Below, piece after piece: positions 17,201 through 26,513 of a stretch of DNA of 64,000 nucleotides. The stretch covers positions 4,154,001-4,218,000 of the forward strand of contig OZ220465.1 in the NCBI GenBank assembly GCA_965115815.1, given 5' to 3'. Both the position numbers and the translations under genes were made by a program. Each line of letters begins with the position of its first letter. Within the stretch, counting starts at the first letter, position 1. The notes under the pieces are model-generated. The model did not search any database and had not been told where the DNA came from. It worked only from the letters and a program-made list of their open reading frames with translations. The DNA is from VXPW01 sp965115815 (GTDB taxonomy: Bacteria > Pseudomonadota > Alphaproteobacteria > TMED109).

Positions 17201-18263
17201 TCCGCCTCCCGTCTGCCGCAGCCGGACGCCGGCCCGGGCGCGGCGCCGGCTCCATCCGGATCCGGGTCGGGAGCGGGTTTCGCTCGGGAATCGTCCCGGC
17301 GGAGGATCCGAGTGGGCCGCTTCCGCCCGCATCGCATCGAGCATGCTTTCCCTCGGTCTGCGCGGAGTTGCGACCCCGACTCCCGGTGCCGCAGGATTCC
17401 GGGCCCCCGCTCCCTCCCGTCGCCGCCGCACCCGGCACGATGCGCGTTCCGCGGCCGCCGGCGCCTTCGCGGTTCGGCTGGACCCGAGTTCCGCAAGGGG
17501 TCTGCGCGCTTCCACGGTTCCGCACGGGCCTGAACCCAAGGCTAACGAGAGATTCTACAACACACTTTCCCAGAAGGGCTTAAGGAGGATTCACAAGGCC
17601 TCCAAGCATACATTTCGTGTGCTGCACTTGTGGCAGGCCGTCCATCTTTCGATGTTTCCGGGAGCGTGCGGAATCCCGAGTGCGTCGTAGATCCTGCGTT
17701 GCGCGGGTCTCGACGCGGGTGGAGGCGAACTTGGAGGGCTTGGCCGTCGGCTCCTCGGTTCGAGTTCGTCGAAGGAACCTGCCTCTCAGCCTAATCCCGA
17801 TTCGGCCGGCTGCAAGAGGCCCCCGAAGGAACATGGCACTACTTTTGCAGACTCGACACGATGACCCTTGTCGTACAAGGGATTTCCCGATCAAGGCCCC
17901 CTGAAATCGCCGATTCCGGGACAGAATCGACTGAATCTCGTGAAACATGGGTGAAGAGGCCGCAAGGGCTCTACGAGCTCTCCGTTTCGTGCGCGGAACC
18001 CGGCCGACCCTCCACTCTCGGGGGTTCCAGGGTGTGCGCGATGCCGAGGGCGCCGCCGGTGCCGATCGGCGCGGATTCGATGCGGCCGGCCGTCAGCCCG
18101 CCGGATTCGGGCCGGCCTGCGTTTTCGACGAGCCCCGGGCGCGGACCGCAGAGGGCTTCGCGGTCTCCGGCCATCCCGCGCGGCCTTGCGGCCCGGGTCC
18201 CGCCGAACGCCCAGCCATGGGGACGTTCCGGCACGACGCGGCTGCGCACGCAAGACTCCCCGG
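17201..18263. other. About 1 kb without a recognised gene
   Basis: Between the DUF4167 gene and the LysR gene I find only the diverged repeat at 17528-17628. From about 17600 the sequence is locally richer in AT than its surroundings. Short frames exist on both strands but none has recognisable motifs, and their codon bias follows GC content only. The stretch marks the left edge of the accessory nitrogen locus. Confidence 0.4.
17528..17628. repeat. Diverged 100-bp repeat, copy 2 (see 6309-6409)
   Basis: It shares an ordered series of blocks with the segment after ispG, in the same orientation, ending in ACATTTCGTGTGCTGCACTT. Here the sequence continues without an intron. It may be an empty relative of the outer intron's insertion site, although flanks beyond the repeat do not match. 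Confidence 0.5.
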
Positions 18264-19169
18264 CTACGAAAACGCGGATTCCAGATCGGCCTCGATCTGC
18301 GCCGCGAATTTGGCCGCGGCCACCGGCAGCGTGCGTCCGCGCAGCTGACACAGGTACAGGCGTCCTTCCGGTACGTCCCGCCGGTCGACCGGCCGGGTGA
18401 CGATCCCCTCCTCGCCCCGGACGGGAAGGCCGACGGGGATCTGAAAGGTCACCAAGTGTTCGTGCCGCGGATAGCGCCGGAGCAACTCGAAACTGTCGGA
18501 CTCGACCACCACCGTCGGGTGCTGGGAGGACCGCAGCAGCGCCCGGTCGATCAGGTGCCGAACGCCGTAGCGCACCGTCGGCAGCCCGACCGGAAAGGCG
18601 GCGCAGTCGCGCAGCCGAATCGGGCCGCGCCCGGCGAGGGGATGATCCACGGACATCACGGCGTGCACCGATTGACGCACGTCGACCAGCACCTGCATCG
18701 CGCGCAGTCGTACCGGTTCGAAGATCAGCGCGATTTCGGCGGACCGATCGACCAAGGCCTGCTCCGCTGCCGCACGGTCGCGCAGGCTGACCCCGAAGGT
18801 CACGGCCGGATGCTCGGCACGGTAGCGGGCGATCTGTTCGGGCAGGAAGTACGGCAGCAACGCCTGACTGCAGGCGATCGTCACGTGGCCGCGCCGCACG
18901 CCGGACAGGTCCGCGATCTGGGCCATCAGCTTCTCGAAATCGGACGTCTGGCTGCGCACGTGCGCGATGAGGAGTTCTCCCGCCGTCGACAGCCTGACAC
19001 CTCCCGGAATCCGCTCGAAGATCGGCACGCCCAGCTCGTCCTCGAGCGCCAGCACCCTCCGGTTCAGCGCGGTCGAGGTGATCGCGAGAATCCCGGCCGC
19101 CTTCCGGATCGAGCCGGCCCGCGCAATCGCATCGATATAGGCGAGCGGGACCACATGACGCGCAACCAT
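18264..19169 (-). CDS. LysR-family transcriptional regulator
   Basis: The 301-aa protein has an N-terminal winged HTH (LAYIDAIARAGSIRKAAGIL, then TALNRRVLALEDELGVPIFE) and a C-terminal type 2 periplasmic-binding-like effector domain starting near VTIACSQALLPYFLPEQIA. The ATG at 19169 puts the HTH at the normal position. It is divergent from the BMP transporter operon, with a dyad between them, so it is the likely local activator. The ligand is unknown; a pathway intermediate or a nitrogen compound would be expected. Confidence 0.9.
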   Translation of the reverse strand: MVARHVVPLAYIDAIARAGSIRKAAGILAITSTALNRRVLALEDELGVPIFERIPGGVRLSTAGELLIAHVRSQTSDFEKLMAQIADLSGVRRGHVTIACSQALLPYFLPEQIARYRAEHPAVTFGVSLRDRAAAEQALVDRSAEIALIFEPVRLRAMQVLVDVRQSVHAVMSVDHPLAGRGPIRLRDCAAFPVGLPTVRYGVRHLIDRALLRSSQHPTVVVESDSFELLRRYPRHEHLVTFQIPVGLPVRGEEGIVTRPVDRRDVPEGRLYLCQLRGRTLPVAAAKFAAQIEADLESAFS

Positions 19170-19189
19170 GATGCCTCCCTCGATCGGTG

Positions 19190-19226
19190 CTGCATGTTTT
19201 GCACCACCATGAAGCAAAATTAGCAG
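19190..19226. promoter_or_regulatory. Probable LysR operator between the divergent regulator and transporter genes
   Basis: TTTTGC at 19197-19202 and GCAAAA at 19214-19219 form a perfect dyad with an 11-bp spacer, the geometry of LysR recognition sites. The symmetry extends outward imperfectly to CTGC at 19190 and GCAG at 19226. It is 21 bp upstream of the lysR start and about 110 bp upstream of the transporter start. Its low GC content stands out from the surroundings. Confidence 0.6.
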
Positions 19227-19333
19227 AAGACGGCAGCACCGGACCGCGGTACCGTCGAGGTTCCCAGTGTCCGGCATGGACCACGCACCCGACGAGCGGG
19301 ACGGCGTCCATGTCCTCAAGGAGTTCGGAGACC

Positions 19334-20461
19334 ATGACTTCCACCTACCCGACCCGCCGTGGATTCCTGAGGGGCGGTGCGGCCCTGGCGGGCGCCGGAA
19401 TGGCCGGCGCGCTGGCGGCGCCCGCCTTCGCCGACGGCCACGGAGACCTGACCGTGGGCTTCATCTACGTGGGGCCCAAGGACGATTTCGGATACAACCA
19501 GGCACATGCCGAGGGTGCCGCCGCGGTACGGGCGATGCCGGGGGTCTCGGTGGTCGAGGAAGAGAATGTCGCCGAAACCGTCGACGTGCAGAAGTCCATG
19601 GAATCCATGATCAGCTTCGACGGTGCGACGTTCCTCTTTCCGACCTCGTTCGGCTATTTCGACCCGCATATCCTCGCGATCGCGCCGAAGTATCCCGAGG
19701 TGCGCTTCCAGCACGCCGCCGGTCTCTGGCAGGAGGGCGTGCATCCGTCCAACGTCGGGAGCTATTTCGGCTACATCGGGCTCGGCCAGTACCTGAACGG
19801 CATCGTGGCCGGTCACATGACCGCCTCCGGAAAGCTGGGCTTCGTGGCGGCCAAGCCGATTCCGCAGGTTCTGCAGAACATCAACTCCTACCTGCTCGGC
19901 GCGCGACAGGTCGACCCGTCCCTGACCTGTCAGGTGATCTTCACCGGCGAGTGGTCGCTTGCGGTGAAGGAGGCGGAGGCCACGAACGCGCTGGCGGACG
20001 CAGGCTGCGACGCCATTACCTGCCACGTGGACGGTCCCAAGGTGGTGATGGAAACGGCGGCGGGGCGCGATTGCTTCGTCTGCGGCTACCACGCGAACCA
20101 GGGACCGCTCGCCCCCGATCGCTACCTGACCGGGGCCGAATGGAACTGGCCGGGGGTCTACACCCGGATGGTACGAACCGCCCTCGAAGGCGGGACGATC
20201 CCCAACTTCGATCGGGGCGGACTGGCCGAGGGCTACGTCAAGATGTCGCCCCTGGGGCCGGCGGTCACGGACGCGGCCCGCAACCGGTTCGAGGCCGTGA
20301 AGGCGGAGATGATGAAGGGCGGGTTCGCCGCCTATGTCGGCCCCCTGGCGGACAACCGGGGCCGGCAGATTCTCGGCCCGGGCGAAGTGTTCCTCGAAAC
20401 CGACCTTGCGCTGGAGAGCATGGATTATCTCGTGGAAGGGGTGATCGGCGCCACTTCGTGA
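19334..20461 (+). CDS. BMP-family ABC transporter substrate-binding protein
   Basis: The 375-aa product begins with a twin-arginine type signal (TRRGFLRGGAALAGAGMAGA, ending near AFA-DG), so it is exported to the periplasm, perhaps by Tat. The mature part has the BMP/PnrA lipoprotein-like fold: VGFIYVGPKDDFGYNQAHAE, TSFGYFDPHI, FQHAAG and GYIGLGQYLNGIVAGHM. BMP proteins bind nucleosides or similar small heterocyclic and ureido compounds. Two permeases and one double ATPase of the same class follow. The ligand is inferred from the hydrolases in the same operon. Confidence 0.9.
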   Translation: MTSTYPTRRGFLRGGAALAGAGMAGALAAPAFADGHGDLTVGFIYVGPKDDFGYNQAHAEGAAAVRAMPGVSVVEEENVAETVDVQKSMESMISFDGATFLFPTSFGYFDPHILAIAPKYPEVRFQHAAGLWQEGVHPSNVGSYFGYIGLGQYLNGIVAGHMTASGKLGFVAAKPIPQVLQNINSYLLGARQVDPSLTCQVIFTGEWSLAVKEAEATNALADAGCDAITCHVDGPKVVMETAAGRDCFVCGYHANQGPLAPDRYLTGAEWNWPGVYTRMVRTALEGGTIPNFDRGGLAEGYVKMSPLGPAVTDAARNRFEAVKAEMMKGGFAAYVGPLADNRGRQILGPGEVFLETDLALESMDYLVEGVIGATS

Positions 20462-20479
20462 CGGAACGGCACCGCTGCC

Positions 20480-21598
20480 ATGACCGCAATCGACGGGACG
20501 GGCGGCCGCCGGGCGGCGGCGCGGGATCCCGACGGCTGGCTGGCCGGGGCCGCGCGGCGAGCGGAGCCGGTCGCCCTGCCGGCGGCCGCGCTGCTGACGG
20601 CGCTGGCGGCCTTCAGCCTGTTCCTGCTGGCGCTGGGAAAGGCGCCCACCGAATTCTACGCGCTCGCATACCAAGGGGGGTTCGGCACCTCGTTCTCCTG
20701 GCAGAACACGTTGTCCCGCGCGACGCCGCTCCTGCTGGCGGCGCTCTGCGTCGCGCTGCCGGCGCGACTGGGACTCGTGGTCATCGGCGGCGAGGGGGCC
20801 ATCGTGCTCGGAGGCCTGGCGTGCGGTGCCCTGGCCGGCGCGCTGGCCGGCGTGCCTGCCGCGCTCGCGATCCCGATCCTGACGGCCGCCGGCGCGGCGA
20901 CCGGCGGGATCTGGATCGGCGCGGTGGGCGCGCTGCGCCACTACCGGGGCGTCCACGAGACCCTTGCAAGCCTGTTGATGGCCTACCTCGCCATCGCGCT
21001 GATGAACCACTTCGTGGAGGGGCCGTTCCGGGATCCGGCGAGCCTCAACAAGCCCTCGACCGTCCCCCTCCCCGAGGCCTTCCGAATCGGCGATCTCCCA
21101 GGTTGGGACGTGCACTGGGGGCTCGTCGTCGGAATCGTGGGCTGTCTTGTGTCGTGGATGCTGATGGAGCGGACGACCTGGGGCTTCGCGGCCCGCATCG
21201 TCGGCGGCAACGTGCGCGCCGCCCGGGTGCAGGGGCTGCCGGCAGGCCGGCTGATTCTGGGATTCACGGCGCTGGGCGGCGCGTTCGCCGGGCTGGCGGG
21301 CGCCTTCGAAGTCGCCGCCGTGCACGGCTCGGCCAATGCCTCGCTGGCGGCCGGCTACGGCTATACCGGGATCCTCGTTGCCTTCCTCGCGCGCCACAAC
21401 CCGCTGGCCATTCTGCCGGTCGGGATCCTGCTCGCCGGATTCGAGGCCGCCTCGGGACTCGTCCAGCGCCGCATGGATCTGCCGGACGCCACGATGCTGG
21501 TCCTGCAGGGTTTCACCTTCGTCGCGATCCTCGCCTCCGAAACGCTCTACGGCCGGTTCCGGATCTTCGCGCCGGACCGATGGTCCGTCCCGCGGTGA
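20480..21598 (+). CDS. BMP-type ABC transporter permease 1
   Basis: The 372-aa membrane protein has many hydrophobic helices and belongs to the BPD_transp_2 family used by ribose and nucleoside importers. Recognisable parts are LSRATPLLLAALCVALPARL, LVVIGGEGAIVLGG and the loop HETLASLLMAYLAIALMNH. It pairs with the second permease to form the channel. It starts 18 bases after the binding-protein stop. Confidence 0.9.
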   Translation: MTAIDGTGGRRAAARDPDGWLAGAARRAEPVALPAAALLTALAAFSLFLLALGKAPTEFYALAYQGGFGTSFSWQNTLSRATPLLLAALCVALPARLGLVVIGGEGAIVLGGLACGALAGALAGVPAALAIPILTAAGAATGGIWIGAVGALRHYRGVHETLASLLMAYLAIALMNHFVEGPFRDPASLNKPSTVPLPEAFRIGDLPGWDVHWGLVVGIVGCLVSWMLMERTTWGFAARIVGGNVRAARVQGLPAGRLILGFTALGGAFAGLAGAFEVAAVHGSANASLAAGYGYTGILVAFLARHNPLAILPVGILLAGFEAASGLVQRRMDLPDATMLVLQGFTFVAILASETLYGRFRIFAPDRWSVPR

Positions 21599-21674
21599 CG
21601 CCCCGTCGCCGCGCCCGGGTCGGGCGCACGGCCTCCGGCCCCGGCCGTTCCGACCCGATGCGGAAGACGCGGCC

Positions 21675-22601
21675 GTGAGCGAGACCGACATCGGTCTCTG
21701 GGCTCTTCCGCTCGCCATCCTGGGGGGTGCGGTCCGGGTGTCCACGCCGTTTCTCTTCGTTTCGCTCGGCGAGGTCCTGACCGAGCGTTCGGGCCGCATC
21801 AATCTGGGCCTGGAAGGCACGCTCGTGTTCGGAGCCATGTCGGGCTACGCGGCGGCCTACCTGACCGCATGGCCCTGGGCCGGCGTCCTGGCTGCCGCGG
21901 GCGCAGGCAGTCTCTTCGGGCTGTGCCACGGACTGGTCTGCTCGCTGCCGCGGGTCAACGACATCGCGATCGGCATTGCCCTCATGCTGCTCGGCATGGG
22001 ACTCGCCTTCTTCTTCGGCAAGCCGTACATCCAGCCGGTCGCGCCGGACCTGCCGGCGATCGAGTTCGGCTGGTGGTCGGATCTGCCCCAGGTCCGGGCA
22101 GCGCTTCGGGTGAACATCCTGTTTCCGATCGGATGCCTCCTGGCCGTCCTGCTGTGGTGGATGTTCCGCACCACCCGCACCGGCCTGCGGATCCGGGTGG
22201 TCGGCGACTCGACCGACGCGGCGCGGGCGATGGGCCTGAAGCCCGCGGTCGTCCGCACCCTGGCCACCGCCGCCGGCGGAGCATCGGCGGGCGTGGGCGG
22301 CGCCTATCTGTCGCTCTTCTACCCGGGCAGCTGGAACGAAGGGATCTCGTCGGGTCAGGGACTGATGGCGGTGGCGCTCGTGATCTTCGCGCGGTGGAAC
22401 CCGGTGGCCTGCCTCGGGGCCGCGCTCCTCTTCGGCGGCGCGGGCGCACTGGGGCCGGCCCTGCAATCGGTCGGCATTCCGGACGGCTACTACCTGTTCT
22501 ACGCCGCACCCTACGGGCTGACGCTCGGCCTGCTCATCGCAACCTCCTCGCCCGCCCGCACCCTGGCCGGCGCGCCGGGCGAACTGTCCGTTTCGAAATA
22601 G
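21675..22601 (+). CDS. BMP-type ABC transporter permease 2
   Basis: The 308-aa membrane protein contains TPFLFVSLGEVLTERSGRIN, the hallmark start of the second permease in BMP-type importers, then LGLEGTLVFGAMSGY and VNDIAIGIALMLLGMGLAFF. I chose the GTG at 21675 because the family begins just before this block. It ends with a TAG stop 9 bases before the formamidase gene. Confidence 0.9.
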   Translation: MSETDIGLWALPLAILGGAVRVSTPFLFVSLGEVLTERSGRINLGLEGTLVFGAMSGYAAAYLTAWPWAGVLAAAGAGSLFGLCHGLVCSLPRVNDIAIGIALMLLGMGLAFFFGKPYIQPVAPDLPAIEFGWWSDLPQVRAALRVNILFPIGCLLAVLLWWMFRTTRTGLRIRVVGDSTDAARAMGLKPAVVRTLATAAGGASAGVGGAYLSLFYPGSWNEGISSGQGLMAVALVIFARWNPVACLGAALLFGGAGALGPALQSVGIPDGYYLFYAAPYGLTLGLLIATSSPARTLAGAPGELSVSK

Positions 22602-22610
22602 GAGATCGAC

Positions 22611-23627
22611 ATGAATGGCTTGGGTGGCCTCAACCCGTCCCCGAACGGCGTGGTGATCGGGCTGGTCCAACTACAGCTCCCCGTCATCGAGACCCCGCTC
22701 GATCTGGCGTCCCAGACGGAAAGAATCGTGTCCATGGTGGCAAAGGCGCGACGCGGGCTGCCGGCGATGGACCTCGTCGTCTTCCCCGAATACGCGCTTC
22801 ACGGCCTGTCCATGGACATCGATCCCGAGTTGATGTGCAGCCTGGACGGCCCGCAGGTCGCCGCCTTCCGGCGCGCCTGTATCGAGCACGGCATCTGGGG
22901 CTGCTTCTCGATCATGGAGAACAACCCGGGCGGCCATCCCTACAACTCGGGCCTCATCATCGATCCTGCCGGGAAGCTGCGTCTCCACTACCGCAAGCTC
23001 CACCCTTGGGTTCCGGCGGAACCCTGGGAACCCGGAGATCTGGGGATTCCCGTGATCGAGGGGCCGAAAGGCGCCCGACTCGCGCTGATCATCTGCCATG
23101 ACGGCATGTTTCCGGAGATGGCGCGGGAAGCCGCCTACCGCGGCGCCGAGATCCTGCTGCGAACGGCGGGCTACACCGCTCCCATTCGCGAGGGGTGGCG
23201 GCTGACCAACCGGTCCAACGCCTTCTGCAACCTGATGGTGACCGCGAATGTCTGCATGTGCGGATCGGACGGCACCTTCGATTCGATGGGCGAGGGGATG
23301 ATCGTCAATTTCGACGGCACCGTCCTGGCCCATGGCGCCGGCGGCCGCGCCGACGAGATCATCGCGGCCGAGGTGCGCCCGGACCTGGTGCGTGAAGCCC
23401 GCACGCACTGGGGAGTCGAGAACAACATCTACCAGCTCGGCCACCGGGGGTACGTCGCGGTGAAGGGCGGAGCACGGGACTGTCCCTACAGCTACATGCA
23501 CGACCTGGCCGCGGGCCGCTACCGGCTGCCTTGGGAGGACGAGGTCAGGGAGATCGACGGCACCTCCTGCGGCTTCCCCGCGCCCACCCGCCGCTACGGC
23601 GAGAACCCGAGGGAGACCGAGGAATGA
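22611..23627 (+). CDS. amiF: Formamidase (nitrilase superfamily)
   Basis: The 338-aa length and sequence match AmiF-type formamidases, which hydrolyse formamide to formate and ammonia. The catalytic triad is Glu60 (FPEYAL), Lys129 (YRKLHPW) and Cys162 (ICHDGMFPE). The family block GWRLTNRSNAFCNLMVTAN and the C-terminal ENNIYQLGHRGYVA are present. An aliphatic amidase acting on another small amide is the alternative. An SD-like AGGAGA precedes the ATG, and the TGA overlaps the next ATG. Confidence 0.88.
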   Translation: MNGLGGLNPSPNGVVIGLVQLQLPVIETPLDLASQTERIVSMVAKARRGLPAMDLVVFPEYALHGLSMDIDPELMCSLDGPQVAAFRRACIEHGIWGCFSIMENNPGGHPYNSGLIIDPAGKLRLHYRKLHPWVPAEPWEPGDLGIPVIEGPKGARLALIICHDGMFPEMAREAAYRGAEILLRTAGYTAPIREGWRLTNRSNAFCNLMVTANVCMCGSDGTFDSMGEGMIVNFDGTVLAHGAGGRADEIIAAEVRPDLVREARTHWGVENNIYQLGHRGYVAVKGGARDCPYSYMHDLAAGRYRLPWEDEVREIDGTSCGFPAPTRRYGENPRETEE

Positions 23628-24319
23628 ACAACGTGTCCGGCCTCCGCACCATTGCCTCGGATCCGTACCCGTGGCCGTACGACGGCGACCTCCGGCCGTC
23701 GAACACGGCGCTGCTCGTGATCGACATGCAGACCGATTTCTGCGGCCGGGGCGGCTATGTCGACAGGATGGGGTACGATCTCGCGCTCACGCGTGCGCCC
23801 ATCGAACCGATCCGGCGCGTCCTCACCGCCCTGCGGGCGCAGGGCTACCCGGTGTTCCACAGCCGCGAGGGCCATCGACCGGACCTGTCCGACCTGCCCG
23901 CGAACAAGCGCTGGCGCGCGCAACGGATCGGCGCGGGGATCGGCGACCCCGGACCGTGCGGCCGGATCCTGGTCCGCGGCGAACCCGGCTGGCAGATCAT
24001 CCCGGAACTGCACCCGGAACCGGGGGAAGCCGTCATCGACAAGCCCGGCAAAGGGTGCTTCTTTGCCACCGACCTGGAATTGATCCTGCGCACCCGGCGC
24101 ATCGGAAACTTGGTGATCTGCGGCATCACCACGGATGTCTGCGTGTCGTCGACCCTGCGCGAGGCGAACGACCGGGGGTTCGAGTGCGTGGTGCTCGAGG
24201 ACTGCTGCGGCGCCACCGACCCGGGCAATCACACCGCGGCCATCAACATGATCCGGATGCAGGGCGGCGTATTCGGTGCGGTCGCCGACAGCGAAACCCT
24301 CATCGCCGGGTTGCCGTGA
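23624..24319 (+). CDS. Isochorismatase-family cysteine hydrolase 1 (biuret/triuret hydrolase-like)
   Basis: The 231-aa protein has the cysteine hydrolase triad Asp34 (VIDMQTDF), Lys140 (IDKPGKGCF) and Cys173 (GITTDVCVSSTLREANDRGF). The spacing (106 and 33 residues) is the same as I recall for biuret hydrolase (Asp36, Lys142, Cys175). Relatives include BiuH, triuret hydrolase TrtA and RutB. With an allophanate hydrolase in the same operon, BiuH or TrtA is the best reading. It is coupled by ATGA to the formamidase and by GTGA to the ATPase. Confidence 0.82.
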   Translation: MNNVSGLRTIASDPYPWPYDGDLRPSNTALLVIDMQTDFCGRGGYVDRMGYDLALTRAPIEPIRRVLTALRAQGYPVFHSREGHRPDLSDLPANKRWRAQRIGAGIGDPGPCGRILVRGEPGWQIIPELHPEPGEAVIDKPGKGCFFATDLELILRTRRIGNLVICGITTDVCVSSTLREANDRGFECVVLEDCCGATDPGNHTAAINMIRMQGGVFGAVADSETLIAGLP

Positions 24320-25845
24320 CGGTCCGGGGGCGCCTCGACACCGGCGCGCTGGGCGTCGAGACGGTGGGCATGACGATGCGGTTCGGCACGTTCCTCGCGC
24401 TCGACCGCGTCTCGATCGAGATCGCGCCGGGGACCTTCCACGCGTTGCTGGGGGAAAACGGCGCCGGCAAGTCGACCCTGGTGAAGTGCATGATGGGGTT
24501 CCATCAGCCCGACGACGGCCAGCTGGTGGTCGGAGACCGCGAGGTCGACCTGCCGGATCCGAAGGCGGCCCATGCCCGGGGGCTGGGCATGGTGTATCAG
24601 CATTTCACGCTCGTGCCGTCGCTCACGGCCGCGGAGAACCTGGTCGTCAGCCGCGAGACCGGCGCGCAGATCATCGACTGGCGCGCCGAACGGGCCCGGC
24701 TGGAGGCGTTCATGGCGCGGATGCCGTTCGCGGTGCCGCTGGATCGGACGGCGGCCACCCTGACCGCGGGCGAAAAGCAGAAACTCGAGATCCTGAAGCA
24801 GCTCTATCTGGAGCGCCGCTTCCTGATTCTGGACGAGCCGACCTCGGTACTGACGCCGGACGAGGCCGACGATGTGCTCGGTCACGTCCGGGGACTGTGC
24901 CGGGCCGGGGAAATCACGGTGCTGATGATCACCCACAAGTTGCGCGAGGTCACGGCCTATGCCGGGGAGGTTTCGGTGCTCCGCCGGGGCCGCCTGGTCG
25001 GCACGGGCAGGGTTGCCGCCCTGACCGAGGCCGAGATGGCGCGGATGATGGTGGGCGGGGACGTTCGCGCCGCACCGCCCCCCGGAGCGCGGGCCGCCGG
25101 CGCGCCGGTCCTGTCCGTCACCGGACTGCGCGCACGGGGTCGTTCGGAGCGGGGGCATCTCGCGATCGATGCGCTCGAGGTCCGCGCGGGCGAGATCGTC
25201 GGCATCGCCGGGATTTCGGGCAACGGTCAGACGGACCTGGTGGAAGTGCTGACGGGCCAACGCCCGGTGCGGGAAGGCGAGGTGCGGGTGAAGGGGGTCC
25301 CCTACGGCGCTACGCGGGAGGAAGCGCGCGTCCATCGCGTGCGCTACCTGCCCGAGGAACCGCTGCACAACGCCTGCGTCCCGCGCATGTCGGTAGCCGA
25401 GAACCTGGGATTCCGCAGCTTCGACGTGCAGGCAGGGCGCACCCGGTTCTGGCTGTCGAGGGCCGAGATGCGGAGCCGCGCCGCCGGACTGGTGCAGGCG
25501 TTCAAGATCCAGGCCGCCTCGCTTGATGCGCCGATTTCCTCGCTCTCGGGCGGCAACGTGCAGCGCACCGTGCTCGCGCGCGAACTGACGGGCCGGGTCG
25601 ACCTTCTGGTGATCTCGAACCCGTGCTTTGGCCTGGATTTTGCCGCGGTCGGAGACATCCGCACCCGGATCACGGCCGCGCGGAATGCGGGTGCGGCGGT
25701 GCTCCTCCTGTCCGAGGACCTGGACGAAATCATGGAGCTTGCCGACCGCGTGCTGGTGATGTCGGAAGGACGCATCGCCTATGCGTGCGCCGCCGCGGAC
25801 GCGGATCGGGCGGAACTCGGCCGCCGGATGGGAGGGGCGGCCTGA
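24316..25845 (+). CDS. BMP-type ABC transporter ATP-binding protein (two NBDs)
   Basis: The 509-aa protein is a tandem ATPase like those of ribose and nucleoside importers. NBD1 has Walker A GENGAGKST, a diverged signature LTAGEKQKLEI and Walker B FLILDEPTSVLT. NBD2 has the usual degenerate Walker A (GISGNGQTD), the signature LSGGNVQRTVLAREL and a Walker B ending LLVISNPCFGLD, where ISNP replaces the usual acidic residue. Only NBD1 probably hydrolyses ATP, as in relatives. It lies inside the catabolic genes, so transport and hydrolysis are one operon. Confidence 0.9.
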   Translation: MTVRGRLDTGALGVETVGMTMRFGTFLALDRVSIEIAPGTFHALLGENGAGKSTLVKCMMGFHQPDDGQLVVGDREVDLPDPKAAHARGLGMVYQHFTLVPSLTAAENLVVSRETGAQIIDWRAERARLEAFMARMPFAVPLDRTAATLTAGEKQKLEILKQLYLERRFLILDEPTSVLTPDEADDVLGHVRGLCRAGEITVLMITHKLREVTAYAGEVSVLRRGRLVGTGRVAALTEAEMARMMVGGDVRAAPPPGARAAGAPVLSVTGLRARGRSERGHLAIDALEVRAGEIVGIAGISGNGQTDLVEVLTGQRPVREGEVRVKGVPYGATREEARVHRVRYLPEEPLHNACVPRMSVAENLGFRSFDVQAGRTRFWLSRAEMRSRAAGLVQAFKIQAASLDAPISSLSGGNVQRTVLARELTGRVDLLVISNPCFGLDFAAVGDIRTRITAARNAGAAVLLLSEDLDEIMELADRVLVMSEGRIAYACAAADADRAELGRRMGGAA

Positions 25846-26513
25846 TGGCCGAGGTTGCGTCCGCTCGGCCCTTCGCCTACCGCTTCGCGGCCCCGGCGAC
25901 GGCGCTCGTCGTGATCGACATGCAGCGGGACTTTCTCGAGGAGGGCGGTTTCGGCGCGGCCCTCGGCAATGACGTGACGCGACTCCGCGCCGTCGTTCCG
26001 CCCGCCGCCCGGCTGATCGCCGCCGCCCGCCAGGCGGGGCTGCCCGTGATCCACACCCGGGAATGCCACCGCCCCGACCTTTCGGACTGCCCGTCCGCCA
26101 AGCTTTGCCGCGGCGCTCCGGCGCTGCGAATCGGTGATCCCGGACCGATGGGCCGCATTCTCATCGCAGGAGAACCCGGTACCGAGATCCTTCCCGAGGT
26201 TGCTCCGGCCCCGGGCGAGCGGGTGATCGACAAGCCGGGCAAGGGCGCGTTCTACGCCACGTCGCTGGCGGATCACCTCGAACGGCTGGGGGTTCGAAGC
26301 CTACTGCTCGCGGGCGTGACTACCGAGGTCTGCGTGCAGACCACCATGCGCGAGGCGAACGACCGGGGGTTCGAGTGCCTTCTGGTCGAGGATGCCACCG
26401 AAAGCTATTGCCCCGACTTCAAGACCGCGACCCTCGACATGATCCGCGCACAGGGCGCCCTCGTGGGCTGGACCGCGACGGTGGTCGAGATCAAGCAGGC
26501 CTTGCATGGATAG
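25845..26513 (+). CDS. Isochorismatase-family cysteine hydrolase 2 (biuret/triuret hydrolase-like)
   Basis: The 222-aa protein is a paralogue of the one at 23624, with Asp25 (VIDMQRDF), Lys130 (IDKPGKGAFYAT) and Cys163 (GVTTEVCVQTTMREANDRGF). The two differ near the active site (VCVQTT here, VCVSST there; Gly-Ala-Phe-Tyr here, Gly-Cys-Phe-Phe there), which suggests different substrates. Two such enzymes before an allophanate hydrolase fit a triuret-to-biuret-to-allophanate route. The start overlaps the ATPase stop (TGATG). Confidence 0.82.
   Translation: MAEVASARPFAYRFAAPATALVVIDMQRDFLEEGGFGAALGNDVTRLRAVVPPAARLIAAARQAGLPVIHTRECHRPDLSDCPSAKLCRGAPALRIGDPGPMGRILIAGEPGTEILPEVAPAPGERVIDKPGKGAFYATSLADHLERLGVRSLLLAGVTTEVCVQTTMREANDRGFECLLVEDATESYCPDFKTATLDMIRAQGALVGWTATVVEIKQALHG

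Noticed and set aside
19316..21838. Long minus-strand frame opposite the BMP binding protein and permease
   Set aside because: It is a shadow of real genes with clear motifs on the plus strand.
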